From the NCBI GenBank assembly GCA_903813345.2, contig CAIIXF020000011.1:25102166-25166165 (forward strand): a stretch of DNA of 64,000 nucleotides, read 5' to 3'. Below the pieces are notes generated by a model that was not told the origin of the DNA, did not search any database, and saw only the letters and a list, made by a program, of their open reading frames with translations. The stretch comes from Owenia fusiformis (lineage: Eukaryota; Annelida; Polychaeta; Sabellida; Oweniidae). Position numbers and translations under genes: made by a program. Below are positions 11,189-26,100 of the stretch, piece after piece; position 1 is the first letter of the stretch, and every line of letters begins with the position of its first letter.

Positions 11189-14100
11189 GTACAAAAAGTA
11201 GAATCGGAAATTAAGAATAAATTCAATCACTTGATGCCATGGATATGTTTTAGTTGGGATAAATATATTGGACTTCATCGCTTTTTACATCGTAGAACAT
11301 TTGAACTGTAATTGTGAACTCCCTCAATCGCAGATTGAGCAATTGTTATATTCTGTTATATAGGTGTTTGCGAGCCTTGGGACTCGGAGAGATGTTTGGC
11401 GCACAATCAGTGGGAATTCTGTGACAGCGAAGTCTTCTCTTGTCCAGCCATGGATGCAACAGGTATTTCATATTATTGTACATATAATGCAGTCACTCGG
11501 CATTCGATCACATGTAATCATAACAGAACAGAAATTTTAAGGTATTTAAATGCCAATACTGTGCCTTGGGCCATATATTATGACTGGAAAACACAACTGC
11601 TTGTAACAAAAATGGAGGAAGCAGAAAATACAAAGTATAAATTTAAGATATAGACTGAAAAGCAAAGCGTCGAAGACAAATAAAATATTTAATTTTCTAG
11701 ATTTTATTGTGTATTTTCAAATAACGTTTTGATTAAATTAAATCAATGCATTTTTCTTGATTCTCAAGATGACGTTCGAAAGGTCAGTGTTCGTTTCCCG
11801 CCAACACGAGTGCCTCCTACAGAGACGAATTATTATTGCATGGCGGTGGAGCTACCGGGGGATGGCGACTATCATATTATTGCATCAAGTCCAAAAATCG
11901 ACAATGCTTACGTTATGCATCACATTCTCATGTATGGATGTAAAGACGGTACAAATATTTTACATAAAATTATTTCCTAACTGATATTTAATCTGTTTAA
12001 CAGTATCTTCTTTATCATTTGAACATCAAACAAATATTATTCAATTTAAGTTCATGTATACCGATCTTATAATTTACATTTCATATTTTTCAACTAATAC
12101 ACAGAGGATCTAAAGGGTGGTGAGTCTGACGTTCGGACTAAATTTGCAACCCCAACATTATGTGAAGTTGACACGGGTTGTACCAATTTAATTACTGGCT
12201 GGGGTCCTGGCTTACCAGGACAGTGTTTCTCGGAACGCGCAGCTTTCAGGATTGGAAAACACGGATACAAATATGCAGTCATGCAGGTATTTAAATACAT
12301 TGGGCAATGTCTTTTATACATCCTTGTGCCCATAGTTGAAATATTTTTATGGTTTGTCTTGTCATGCGTTCGCTAAACATTTCCCTTTCTCGGAGGATTC
12401 TATTCTTTACTCCTACTCGCAAATTACCCGAGGTTTAAACTAGAAGGGTCTTTAAGGAATTTTAATTCCAATTATGTCCATTCTAAGTGTAAAGTGCGAA
12501 CCGCGCCCATTCATGGACTGAATAGCTACGGTATGCTTCATTCAGCTCGTCAAGAGAAATACCAACATTGACCAATACACCCCGGAATAGCCTGACAATG
12601 GTGCAAAGTCAGATACCGTTGTCACAAATGGCGGAGATAACCGTCGCTTCAATTAGATTTTCATGAACTGTATGTTTAATAGAGCACCTAGACTAAATTC
12701 CTTTGGAACAAAAATCGATCAAAGTATCTTAATACAGTAATCATTGTACAGTAAATAATGTTCTACCATCGAAATAAAGTCTTTAATTTAACCGATCAAA
12801 ATGAGATATGGGACAACGGACACTGTAATTACTATATGCCGTGTTCTTTCTGAATTACTCAAATTCAGATTCCGTTGTCATTGACGATATCGAAGACGCT
12901 ATATTGTGGCGATTCACGACCAAATTTGATCGAAAATGGGATTCCATATGATACATTATCACAGGAGCTTAATGCATGCACAGAATTAGCGACGATAAAA
13001 TCCCATGAAATGAGGGCCAAGTGATTAAACAGTTGAAGCGACGGTTTTATCCGCCATTAGTGACAACGGTATCTGACTTTACCGTGGTCAGGCTAAAACA
13101 AGGTCATTAACATAGATATCTCCCGCAATGCATCGCTTCAAGTGGGACGAATTTCCATTGGTCCGTTGATTAAATCAAATTCTCCCAACGTCTAGGACAT
13201 GTTATTGCGCATTTTCAGGACGATATATAAGAGGGGGAGAAACCCCAGGGTTCAAAGATGACATACGCTTATAATGTAAATCTGTATTTAGATGACATCG
13301 TAGCTGATTGGTTTAGCGAGTCGATCGTTCATTGGTTTAAAACTAGGTCAATTTAAAAACTTTGAAAACCAAGATGGAGGGTAAGTACTTCCGGGAAAGG
13401 AGATGCGCGAAGGAGGAAATCGTATGTCATCAATTGAATCATGGGGTTTTCCCTCCTTTTACGATATATCAAGCCAATGTTATGTACACGAGAACTTGCT
13501 TGGATCTCGGCTTCCGGAAACGAAGTTGGTGACGTCACGATTAAATACTTCATGGTTGTCAGTTTCGAAAAATATTCGTGAAAACGCTTTGCAGTTCGTC
13601 ACATCGACATATATTTATATCGATTGTTATACGTGAAGGAGAATGTCAAATATAGCTGAAATGCATGATGTATTCAAAATTGTTTATTTCAATCTGAGAC
13701 CATCATCACGCGAGAGAGACTCCAGAAGAGTTTCCCATAGACGGCCATTATAACATTTACCCTGAATCTTATTAACGATTAGTATCCAAGGCTAGTGCAA
13801 TATACCAAAGTGTTCGGAAGAGACTCGCCTAGCCTGCTAGAACAATCTTACCATGGGTTGTCCACCGAATTTTTGAGATGAATAATCTTGAAGACACTAA
13901 CCAGCAGCATATTCCAAATAAATCGATCAAAATTCGTTCAAATGACCAGCCGTGGATAAATGAACATCTGAAATTGGAAATAAACAAAAAGCAACGACTG
14001 TATAAAAAATGACAAAATCTCCAACAGATATAAATAAATCTCAATACTTTAAGCAGGCCATGCATGTGACAAGTCTCATTAAAGAAGCAAAACTTTCTCA

Positions 14101-17100
14101 TGAAAAACGACTTCTAAATACTATGGACAATCTAAGTAAAAATGACAAAAGTTATTGGAAAATAATTAGATCATTTCTTGGTAAAAAAAAATTAACTTAT
14201 CTGGCATTCCAACCATTCTTGACCCTAATACTAGTGCACCTCTTACAAGTAATTTAGAAAAGGCTAATGCCTTCTTGACATTTTTTGTTAATAAAAACCA
14301 TGATGACATAAATGATAGACCACTACCTGACTTTCCTCTTAGAACAAACTCTCTTCTCATTTCAGCTAAAACTGATCAATTTGAAAACATGAAATTTATA
14401 CTGCAACTCGATCCTTCTAAATCTTGTGGACCAGATAAGATTACAAATAAGATGCTTAAACTAACTGCTCATACAATTTCAAGACCACTCTCAATACTTT
14501 TTAATAAACTTCTTACAAATAAAACATTTCCAAATTGTTGGAAGACTGGAAGTGTCTGCCCAATATTCAAGAAGAATGACAAAACCAATATTACGAATTA
14601 TAGACCAATAACTTTTTAGAAAAAATTCTAGCTGACCGAATTAAAAAACACCTTTTGACCAATGCACTCCTTTTTAAACACCAGTCTGGCTTCTTACCCG
14701 GACATAGTACTCATTCTCAGCTACTGGCGATGGAGCACTTTCTTTCATATAATTTTGATCAAGGTAAAGCAACTAAAACAATATTTTTGGACATTGCATC
14801 TGCGTTTGACAAAGTTCCGCATAAACTATTACTACATAAGCTAAAATCCTATGATATCCATGGACAGTTATTTAAAATTATTGAATCTTATCTTAGCGAT
14901 AGCAAGATGTTTGTACATATCGGTGGTGATTCATCAGTCTCCACTGAATCTGGCTTTATAAACTGTGGAGTACCTCAGGGCTCCATACTCGGTCCTCTTT
15001 TCTTCATCCTCTATATAAATGACCTTCCTGATAACTTAAACGGACAGTGTTACATCTATGCGGATGATACGTCGCTTCATTTTCCTTTGATCCTAAGAAT
15101 CCTCATCAAATTGATAATATTGTGAACTCGAGTCTCCAGAATATTGAGCTTTGGTCGAAAACATGGGGCTTACAGTTTAAGCCTGAAAGAAGTTGTGAAA
15201 TCATATTTCACGGATCCAAAATGAAACTAGACACTGTTAGTTCATTTACTCTAAGTAATATGGAAATTGAGAGAGTTAATATGCACAAACATCTTGGTTA
15301 TACTTTTGACCCTTGTCTAACTCATAGACATCATATAAATGATATTTTTGACAAAATTAGTAAAATGCTTGGTCCATTAAAGGCACTCAAAAATATGATG
15401 ACTTCTAAACACATTGAAACTATTTTTAATTCTTTCATTCGTCCACATTTTGAATATGGAACTCTCCTATATAATACAGCTCCTAAGTACCTCCTTCAAA
15501 GACTAGACAGATTATACTATCAAGCTGCACTATCTTGCTCTGACCGTCTCCATGGAAGCAGTTTCGATAAGGTGCTTTCTCTACTTCAGTGGCCTACTCT
15601 GGAAACCTGGCGAAAAATTCAAATAAATAATCAAATGTTCAAAATAGTTAATGGCCCTGTTCCAATATACATTGATGAAATTTTTGAAAAATTCCGTAAC
15701 CCTAGGGGTCGTGATCTTCGAGAACACCGTGAATTCAGATTACCTGTCCGATGCTCAGAAACCTATCGTAAATCCGCAGTTCCAGCCGCTATTTCTAGCT
15801 GGCTTAGCCTTCCAAATAAAATCAAACTTTGTAAAACTCTTCAAACCTTCAAACAGAAACAAAAGTTATTTTTTCGGATCAACCTCAAACTATATCTACA
15901 AGCCAACTCAACATCTCCAGAAATCATGAAATTATCATTAATCGACTTAGAGCCGATCTCCTGTTTAAAACCCAGTTATATGCTCACAACTTTAATTTTA
16001 TTGATACTCCTAATTGTACATGTGGACTTCCCCAAACCTTGAAACATGTTTTCTTTCACTGTCTACTATTAACTGCAGAGAGAGAAAAATTATTTAAAGA
16101 TATCAATGAAATAGCACAAATTGAACATAGAAATCAAAATTACTACTTGAACTTATTTAAGCATGGAAGTCTTGACATCTCCCTAGATAATGCACTTATT
16201 TTGACAACTGTTGCAAATTTTCTTCACACCAACAATTTGGCTCTCAAAACCTAACGAGTACCGACCCGGCTTCCAAGTCCCAGGAAACTCATGTGCCTGA
16301 CCAGCACACATTTGCTATTATATTATATTATTTGTGTTTATTAGCTCCTCTATAATGCTGAAAGGCGATCGAGGAGCTCTTGTGTAAAATATTTTACTGA
16401 AATGAATAAATAAAGTAATGAATAATAAAAAATAAGACACTAACCCCCTCTATCGTCAGATTTCTCAGAGAATTCTGGTAAAATCACCAAGGTCAAAATC
16501 ACTCCGCCGCCAGCTTAAAATAAGATTTCCCACTGAACTATAACATGTTTTCAGATAAATTAGAACCTACCTTATAAATAATTAGTCCCGATTCACTTCC
16601 CAAACGCCAGGTGGCGCTCCAATGGGGAAGGGAAGGAGAAAAATGACTTTTTATACAGAAAACAAAATCACTAACTGCTAGTGTCCTTACTCAGGACTAT
16701 ATCCGGATGTAAAAAAATTTGGAGATAAATTTACTTGAATACACTAACCCCCTCTATCGTCAGCTTTGGTAAAATCATCAAGGTCAAAATCATTCTGCCG
16801 CCAACTTTAGATGAGATTTCCAACTTGACTTTGACAAGTTTTCAGATAAATTAGGACCTACCTGAAGTATATATATATTTATTGCCCTTTATAAAAAGGA
16901 GATACATTCATGCAATTATAAAAAGATCAATATGTACAAATAATCAAACGAACAAGCAAAACAAATTATTATCCATATAAATTGCCAACGTCAAGCTACT
17001 GCGTTGACGTTTGTACAAAATATATCAGATTAAAACAGTTATACATGCATACGAAGAATAAACCTTCCCCAAGGTTGGTATATTCAGAATAATTACTTAA

Positions 17101-20100
17101 ATGTCCAGTGAGTTTTAAATCATATAGAGTAGTGTGCCTTCCCCAAGGTTGGTACATCCAGTTATGATCATTTACGGATATCATAAACACATAATAATAT
17201 GAGCATCAGTCAATAAAAAAGTACCATCAAATGAAAATAATATATTATCGTTGCTTTTAGGGTGTTGGGTTAGGGGTATTGCTTTATCCTGCATTTCTGA
17301 ATCTGTAGAGGAACCAACATCGGGCTTTCATATTTCGACTATATCAGACGACTACATACAATTTCAGAGAAATAAATCTGCTTTATAAAGGGTACCTTCC
17401 CAAAGGTTGGTACTACCAGTTAGAACAAGAAGAAAAAAGATAAAATAAAAAAATTACACTTTACACTCTGTACCTTCCCCAAGGTTGGTACTGTTCATCC
17501 AGAATAGCTAGATATTAATTATATTTCATCAGTGCTAGAGGATAGTCCCCTGGTCGGCCCATGTACCTCCCTTGAGGGGCACCCTCCTCCACTGATTAAA
17601 GTTACATTAAGTGTGTACGTTTAAGAAGTGTAAGTGTGTAAGAAGGTTTTTAACATTCATTTGGATATCAAATTAATCTATTGAGCCCCAAATCACTTAC
17701 CAAACGCCAGGTGGCACTCTGATGGGGTAGGGAAGGAGAAAATGACTTTGTATACAGAAAATCAAATCCCGGGATCAAATCACTATTAGTGGTAACCGTT
17801 AATATCCTTACACAGCACTACACCCTTGGACCATGTTGATGAGCGACTGGTTGTCCTGGTCAGATGGGGACTGGCCATTACATCTGTCCTGGGTATTACT
17901 CTCGCGTTTATACAATGCATTCTCTTGTCTATCCCAAATCGCCTGGCTTCCCTGATTTGCGCCATTCTCAGAATATGATATTATTTTGTTCCATTTTCAG
18001 GATTGCGCATCTTGGTTGTTATGAAAAAGATGAGCAATAAAAGTCCCTTTGTAATTCGTTGACCCATACCAAATATCTTTGGTTCCTTTACACAGGTGTT
18101 ACAAAAGCTAACAACCTAAAGTTTTGATAGCACATTTACATTTATTTAATAATGAAAATTGTTTTCATACAAAATTATTATTATTACATCAAGATGTTTG
18201 CCTAAGGAGTACAGTTTTGTATTCAAGGTCTCTATTCTAATCAAATCATAAAGTGAAGAACATTAAGGTGAATTCATAGTAAAATGGACTGTACGAGGAG
18301 TGATCCAAAAGTCTTGGACACCCCGCTCTAACTTTGCTATTCTCATATATAATTGCACAAAATTTCAGATAATAAAGATTAACATCTTAACAACTTTGTG
18401 TATAAGTTTCAACAGAAAATAATATATTTTAGCTTTTTGATAAAGATTTTTTAACACTGGGTTCCTGCCACCCGGAACGGTATTTAAATATAGGAAATCA
18501 CGTCACAACTGTTATAATATGACAAATGATTTAGGTGCGGGTGCACAACCTAACACCAGTCATTATATGAGAGAATTTCCGATTTCAATCTGAGTGTCAT
18601 CTGCCATCAGCATCTTCACATATTAAGACCTACTTTTCAACATATTTTCAACGAATGTGAACCCATCTTTCAATGGATTTACCAATGAATGGAAGATATT
18701 TATGAAACTGCCATTCCTTACGTGATACAAGTGCTGCTGGAGTGCCACTCTAAAACTCATCCAATGAGTAAAAAACATTTTCTTTCAACCCTCCTTTCAA
18801 ATTCGAGAAAAGGAAGAAAATCACACAGAGCCATATCTAGACTGTATTGTGCATATGGTAGCTGCTAAAGGTAAAAAATAGTGAAACTATCTTGTAGTAT
18901 TCTTTGTTCCATTTTGATTTCTTTCATGTTCTGCATTTCAGCATGCCATTTTGGAGCAAAAATGATACCAGAATGAGGGTTGCTTGTCTGATGTCATTTC
19001 TTAGAATTTGACATAATCATTGTCATATGTGACATTATAATTAAAACACAATTAAATTGTTGCCTGGTAAGAAAGGAAGTAAACTAACATGGTTTAACAT
19101 TCGCAATTCAAAGAGGGACAGTGGTCAACAAGACTTGCGGAACAAGTCAAATGTTTAAGCAACATTTAAGGCTGAAAGTTGTCATATGTGAATACCGTTC
19201 CGGGTGACAGGGTCCCCAAATTAAAAACTACATAAAACATATCATTTCTCAATGAAATGAATACACAAAGTAGTTAGGTTGTTGGTCTTTATTATTGAAA
19301 AGTTTTAGGTAATTTTATCAAAAACCAACAAAATTAGAGCAGGGCGTCCAAGACTTTTGGATCACCCCTCGTATATTCCATTTAATGGATGATGAATCGA
19401 TAGATCGTTGAAAAACTCTAAATATTTTATTGCAGATGCATTGGAATAACCCCGAATTGCTTTCCCATTACACCGACAGTTCTGGTTTAACATTGTTCTA
19501 CACACCAAACTTGAGGCCCAATGACGCTGGATCCTTTGTAGTCGGTCAGCGTTACCTCGATATCAAACCAGGATTAGAAAGTCACACGGAAACTGCAATG
19601 GCTTCGTCCAGTTGTACTCGAAAAATGCTTCCCTACCCTATTCACATACTCAATAATGTTCTACACATGCACTATTTAGGTAGGTTCAATGGATTATGTC
19701 ACATGGTTTATTCTGCTCGTTCCTGATCTACAGTATGTGTCGAAAATTTTTCTATTTGATGACGAGCAAGTCCTTGAAATAATTAAATCGCTAATTTTGA
19801 TAAACTTTTGTTCTCTCGCTTTTTTCTTCATGAAACTTTTACGACATAGTGGACATGTTAGTCCCTGATCTGGTCCCTTTGAAAACAAGTTTTGTTGTCC
19901 GGTACTCTCCAAAAAAATGATTGAACCGTTAGATAGAACATACTTCCCTCATAAAGAAAACACCTCTTATATTGATAGAAACAGTGGCAAAAGGCACATA
20001 AATGGGGTTAGACAAGGTGGCATTCTGAAGTCTCACGTTCTAGTCACCACGATTCCAGGAAAACCACCACATGGATTTAATTCAAATTTTCACACATGTT

Positions 20101-23100
20101 ACATGGTAAGAAGTTCTAGAGCTGATTACCTTTCCTGCGGCCATCTTGCATTCTGGCGGCCATCTTGGAATTTTTAGATAAATATTGTGGTATGAGGTTC
20201 CATATCCATCCGCCAAAAGGTATTGTTCTAAATAACACAATAGTTGGCTTCTAGGGTACCTAGTATGCCACTATTTGGTATCAAAATAAAGAGGAGGAGT
20301 TCAAAAGTTGCTAGTTGACCAGAGACCAATATCTCAGCAGAATTTGAGAACAGGATCGATTTTTTCGTTCTGCGTAGGCCAAATAATGATTTAAAATCAC
20401 TTCCAACCCTTCTGTGAGTATAAGAATGGTCATAAGAGGCCCGTGGAAGGTCATGAATGAAAGAGAGCCCTATGAAATTCTGTCATAACTGCAGGTTATT
20501 TCTTCATTTTTGCTAAAATTACATGATTTTGAGGGCCCATATCTCACTGAAATTGCTACAATGTAGCGATTTTTCATTTTTACAGGCTAGATACACGTGT
20601 CAGGTCAACAGAAACAGTAAGCATGTGTGATTTTTAAATTGCTACATTGTAGCAATATTTATTTCAAAATACAGCTGTGGGGGAAACTGCCATTTACTTA
20701 GATTTGGGCGAAAATGGCCAAATTTCAGTCAAAATCCTCGGGACATAGGGCCTTTGTCGTAGATTAAGTCAATGAAGCAACTCTTAGTAGAAGGTGTGCC
20801 ATATAGGGAATGAAAGCTGTTTGTCAGACGTATCATTTTCTTCAATAAAATCAGAGATAGTCAGGTTAGATTTGTGACGTCACAGTGGCAAAGTTAGACT
20901 AGCATATTTAGACGTAGTTTGGGTAGGGCAAATTAACCCTTTCTAGCCTGAATGGATAAATTTTTTACATATTCAGCCAGTTCCGACGTGTTTATGCATT
21001 TTTGAACTAAAAATGATATTATATGCCAAAAAAAGTTGCAGAGACAAAAATCAGTGTGATGTCATAAAACATTAAGGTATGAGGGTCCATATCCATCCGC
21101 CAAAAGGTATGACCCCTATATAGTCCATTTAAAAACCTGTAGTATTGTTCTAAATAACACCATAGTTGGCTTCTAGGGTACCTACCTAGTATGCCACTAT
21201 TTGGTATCAAAATAAAGAAGAGGAGTTCAACATTCATTTGAATTACGAAAATAGCGATGTAGGTCAAAAAAAGTTCCGACGTGAGCATATTTACTACGCG
21301 TTTGCCGATCATCTCAGATTTAAGGAAATGGTAGCAAACGCGAGTTACAATAAATGGACGCTGATATCTCAAAAAGTAACCTGACTCCCTATAATTTGAT
21401 GTAGATCAATCGAACCCCTATATGAACAGGTACATTTTGATATATAACACTATGGGGGTAAGCGTTTTAAAGTTGATCACGAACGCCATATGTGCAAAGT
21501 ATTGATATGAATTTTTGAATTTGGTGTTGGATTACGGTACTCATACCTTAACATCGCGAATCCAGAGAAACCAGGCAACAGATGTACTTCAAATGTTCAC
21601 AGTATGCTATATGGTAAAAAGTGCTAGACCTCATTATTTTTTCGGTGGCCATCTTGCATTCTGGCGGCCATCTTGGAAGTTTTAAGATAAATCTTTTCAT
21701 CATGATTTCAGGAAAACCAAATGGATTTACTTCAAATTTTCACACATGCTACATGGTAAGAAGTTCTATAGCTGATTAACTTTTCAGCGGCCATCTTGCA
21801 TTTTTGTGGCCATCTTGAAAGTTTTTTAATTAATTTTGTCATCGCGATCGATGAAAACCACTGAACAGATTTACTTCAAATTTTCACACATGTACATGGT
21901 AAGAAGTCCTAGAGCTCATTCTTTTTCCGGTGGCCATCTTGCATTCTGGCGGCAATCTTGGAAGTTTTAAGATAAATCTTGTCATCGCAATTTCAGGAAA
22001 ATCAAACAGATTTACTTCAAAATGTCACACATGTTACATGGTAAGAAGTTCTAGAGCTGATTAACTTTTCGGCAGCCATCTTGCATTCTGGTGGCCATCT
22101 AGGAAGGTTTTAGATAAATCTTGTCATCGCGATTCCAGGAAAACAATTTAACAGATTTATTTCAAAGAACGAATGGCTATAGACACCCCTTGGGTCACTT
22201 TACATTTTTTGAAAAATGCAATGTCGTTTATATCCTTGAAATGTAGGACCAAATTGTAGATAAATATGTACATTTTCAAGAAATGGCAATAAAAAACATT
22301 TAAGATTACTGATATAAGCATATTTTGGTTGATTTGGGAGGTATGTATCACTTCCTGTGAAAATGTGAATTTTTTATCAGTCTCAAAAAAATGTCTCCAG
22401 AATGTATAAACCCAACTTGGCAAATGTCCCATTGTTTGATTGTGTCACTATATACACTCATTGGATCAATATTTTATACATATAAATAGTCATATTTCAA
22501 TAGTCATTAAGGAGGGATTAGTTATGTTTGCAATTGTGTTGACCTACTTATTGTTAGAGAGAGGAAGGTCATGATAAACTCTTGCTTTGTTCATATAACG
22601 CCTGGTTCTTACCTAGAAAGTTATATGTAGTAAGGGAATGTTGTACTTCTAAGGTACTTCTTGAGATATGTACAAATCTAGGTAAGGACCAGGTGTTGTG
22701 CAAAAATTGAACTTTTCTGCAATTTTCAACATGAAATAAAATGATGTCAGCCATTTTGAAAATCTTTACAATGATCGTGACAGTTGTGTTTTATATATTT
22801 GAGTATATTTTCTTTATTCACAAGGTCTTTTCATGAACTAATATGTATGCTTGCACTGGAGCATGACCCCTAGAGAAGCATATATCTTTACCATGGCTCT
22901 AAGCAACATAATAACATGGAATTCCTTTCAATACATCCATATGAGATGATTGTTGTACAATCATTTTATCTTCATGTAACAGGCGTCATTTTTGTGTCTG
23001 AATATTTTTTACAATATCACAGTTCACTGGCTGATCATACAACGTTATTGTGCAGAAGAAATATACTGTAAGTCACAATCAGTAGGCTGGAAAACGACGT

Positions 23101-26100
23101 TTGCTAATTAAATGCCCAGAGCAAACGGAACTGAATGATAAAGTTAAAATTTAAAAGTTAAAGTTTACAGCTTTATCCAGTATTAAATTATGGGATAATT
23201 TACCTGATGAACTGAAACAAGCACACTCACGCAACTCATTTAAGTATAAAATTAGAACATTTTTGAATGGGAAAAAGAAAGAATTCACAACCCCAAGATT
23301 AAACCTATCCAGAGATAAAGAAATTGTCTTAAATAAAACGAGATGTGATCTCATTTTTAGGCAGCATCTTTTTACACATAACTTAAATAGTTAAATAGTC
23401 CAGGGCGGAGTATAACCCAGATCCAGATGTATGTAAAAGTATTGATGCAATCACTCGTTGGTGTTGTATATGCCCAGTTGGGAGAATGGTTGTAGACAGT
23501 TTAGTTTAGTTTAGTTTAAAATAGTTTATTTTTGTGTCACTGATATTACAATATACATATAAAATACATAATAAAAACAACATTTTGTAACATCACCAGC
23601 CGGTGCCGACTTATGAGACACAGTATACAATATATCTGAGTGTCACCCATTACTACCCCCAATGGGCAGCTTGGGTCAACATTCATAAAGACAGAGACAA
23701 AAAATGTCCCTGGTAAAAATTTATACATGAATAACCAATGATATAAAGTCAGTCTGATAAATCAGTTTGGCATAAATAAGCAGTTCATGGAATGATATTG
23801 TCAATCATTATATTAAATACATATAATGCACCTAAGGTGAGATGCATATTGCATAATAAATACATATATTGCACTAAATGAGAGTAGCATGTTGCATATG
23901 GTCAAAAATTACAATAAATACAAATATCGCACTAAATGTGAATTGTGTCATGCATATGGTCGAAGACTGATATTACAATAAACTCATATAATGCACTTAA
24001 TGTAAGTAGCATGTTGCACTAAGGTCAAATATTACAATAAATATGAATATTGCACTAAATGTGAAATACACAATGCATCGGTTGAAGACAAATATTACAA
24101 TAAATTGCACCAAATGTGAGATGCATATTGCATGATAAATACATATATTGCACTAAATGTAAGTAGTATGTTGCATATGGTCAAATATTACAATTAATAT
24201 GAATATTGCACTAAATGTGAAATACATAATGCATATGGTTGAAAACAAGTATTACAATAAATACATAAATTGCACTAAATGTGAGATGCATATTGAATAA
24301 TAAATACATATATTGCACTAAATGGAAGTTGCAAGTTGTCAAATATTGCAATAAATACATATATTGCACTAAATGTGATTTGCATGAGTGAATAAATAAA
24401 AACAAGAACCCCATAGATAATATACACCTCTGCAGTAGTGAATTGAGACCATCTTCCCCAAGGTCGATAGCTCAAAGCACTAAAAAGAGGCATCATAAAA
24501 CCAAGGAGTTTCTGACTAAATACATTTTAAATAAATCTTTTATAAAGGGAACTTAGGTGACATGCATACTCATTTAGTGATTATAGCCTATCAATATTAA
24601 GAGATCTCTTATTGCACATATTATAAACTCAAGCTCCTAATGGTCTTTGGAGTGAAGTACAATTCATAATGGAGACAAAAAGAAGTGTAGAATTGGCTGA
24701 TGTTAAATCTAAATAAGGCAATTTCTGTTTAACATTTTCATAAAAATCACATCTTAGATCATCATAATGGCTACATTCTAATAAGAAATGCTTTTCATCT
24801 TCAATACAATTCATGTCACATAATAAGCATTTTCTTTCGTGTAATGGTATACCTGTGTAGCGCCCTGTTTCAATTGCTAAGGGTAAAGTACCAGTTCTGA
24901 ATCTAGCGAGTGACCTACGGTGATGCTTTGGTAGGGCCAAATACCCTTCCTTGCAAACACCATATTTGTACAGTCTATATTGCCTCAATTTATTGCCATT
25001 AATTTCATTATTTCTATCATCCCATATGTTCTGGATAAATTTATCAGAATTTCGAAGAGAGTTAGTAAACTGTTTTAAAATGTCCTTGGTATGACCAGTG
25101 AAATTTATATTACATGTATTTAACATTGAATTAACTTTATAGTCCCAACTGATTTTCCGTTTAATGGACCATTCATGTATTTTAAAATTCAGCCTATTCG
25201 GATTCATGGACTTCAGTTTAATGAACAATCTAGCACATTCCACCTTTTGTTTTAAATGTGGAGTGTCCCATCCGAGATCTCCTCTAACAGCCTCATTACT
25301 AGTGCGTTTGTTTACACCTAGAAAGAACTTGCCAGCTTTATTTTGAACATTGTTCAGGCATTGATGTTGGTTGAGGCCAAATATAGATGAACCATAATTT
25401 AGTATAGGCTGGACTAAAGAGTCATATAGCTTGTTGTAAACTGTAAACTCCATACCCCCAGTTTGCTTGTATTTGCTGATAATCACACTCAGGGCTCTAT
25501 TTGCCGATTTTGCAATTTCTCTGGCAGAATGTGTTGAGTCCACGTGCTCTTGGAGCCAGATCCCCAGATATTTATAAGTGTCTGTATAATCTAGATTAAA
25601 GTCCCCACATTTAAAAGCAAAGTCTGACCTAGGATGTGATTTTGGGCGATAATGCACTATTTTAGATTTTCGAGGGTTAATTAGAAGTCTCCATTTGCGG
25701 CACCATTCATGTTGAGTGTTTAACATCTGTTGTAAGTTATCAGCTGAGCTTGCAATAAGCGCTATGTCATCAGCATAAAGAAGGATGCCTATGTTCTCGT
25801 CCTCCATTTGTATTCCACATTGTAGACTGTTAATGTCGGACACTAGATCATTCACATACACTGAAAATAATGTCGGGGATAGCAGACAGCCTTCCCGGCA
25901 GCCATTGCTTACGTTTACTTTTGGAGATAGTAGACCATTTATGCGGATGTTACATGTCACATCTTCATATAGGGATTGAACTGCTTTAAAGATTTTGCCT
26001 TTGATGCCAATCTTATTGAGTTTATACCATAGGCAGTCTCGATTAACACTCGAGAATGCCTTAGTTGCGTCAATGTAGCAAATAAAAGTATCGAGCTTAG

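Noticed and set aside
11042-11311. 89-residue open frame over the temptin exon
   Set aside because: Another phase of the same DNA gives the exact temptin signature with proper splice sites; this frame has no recognisable content.
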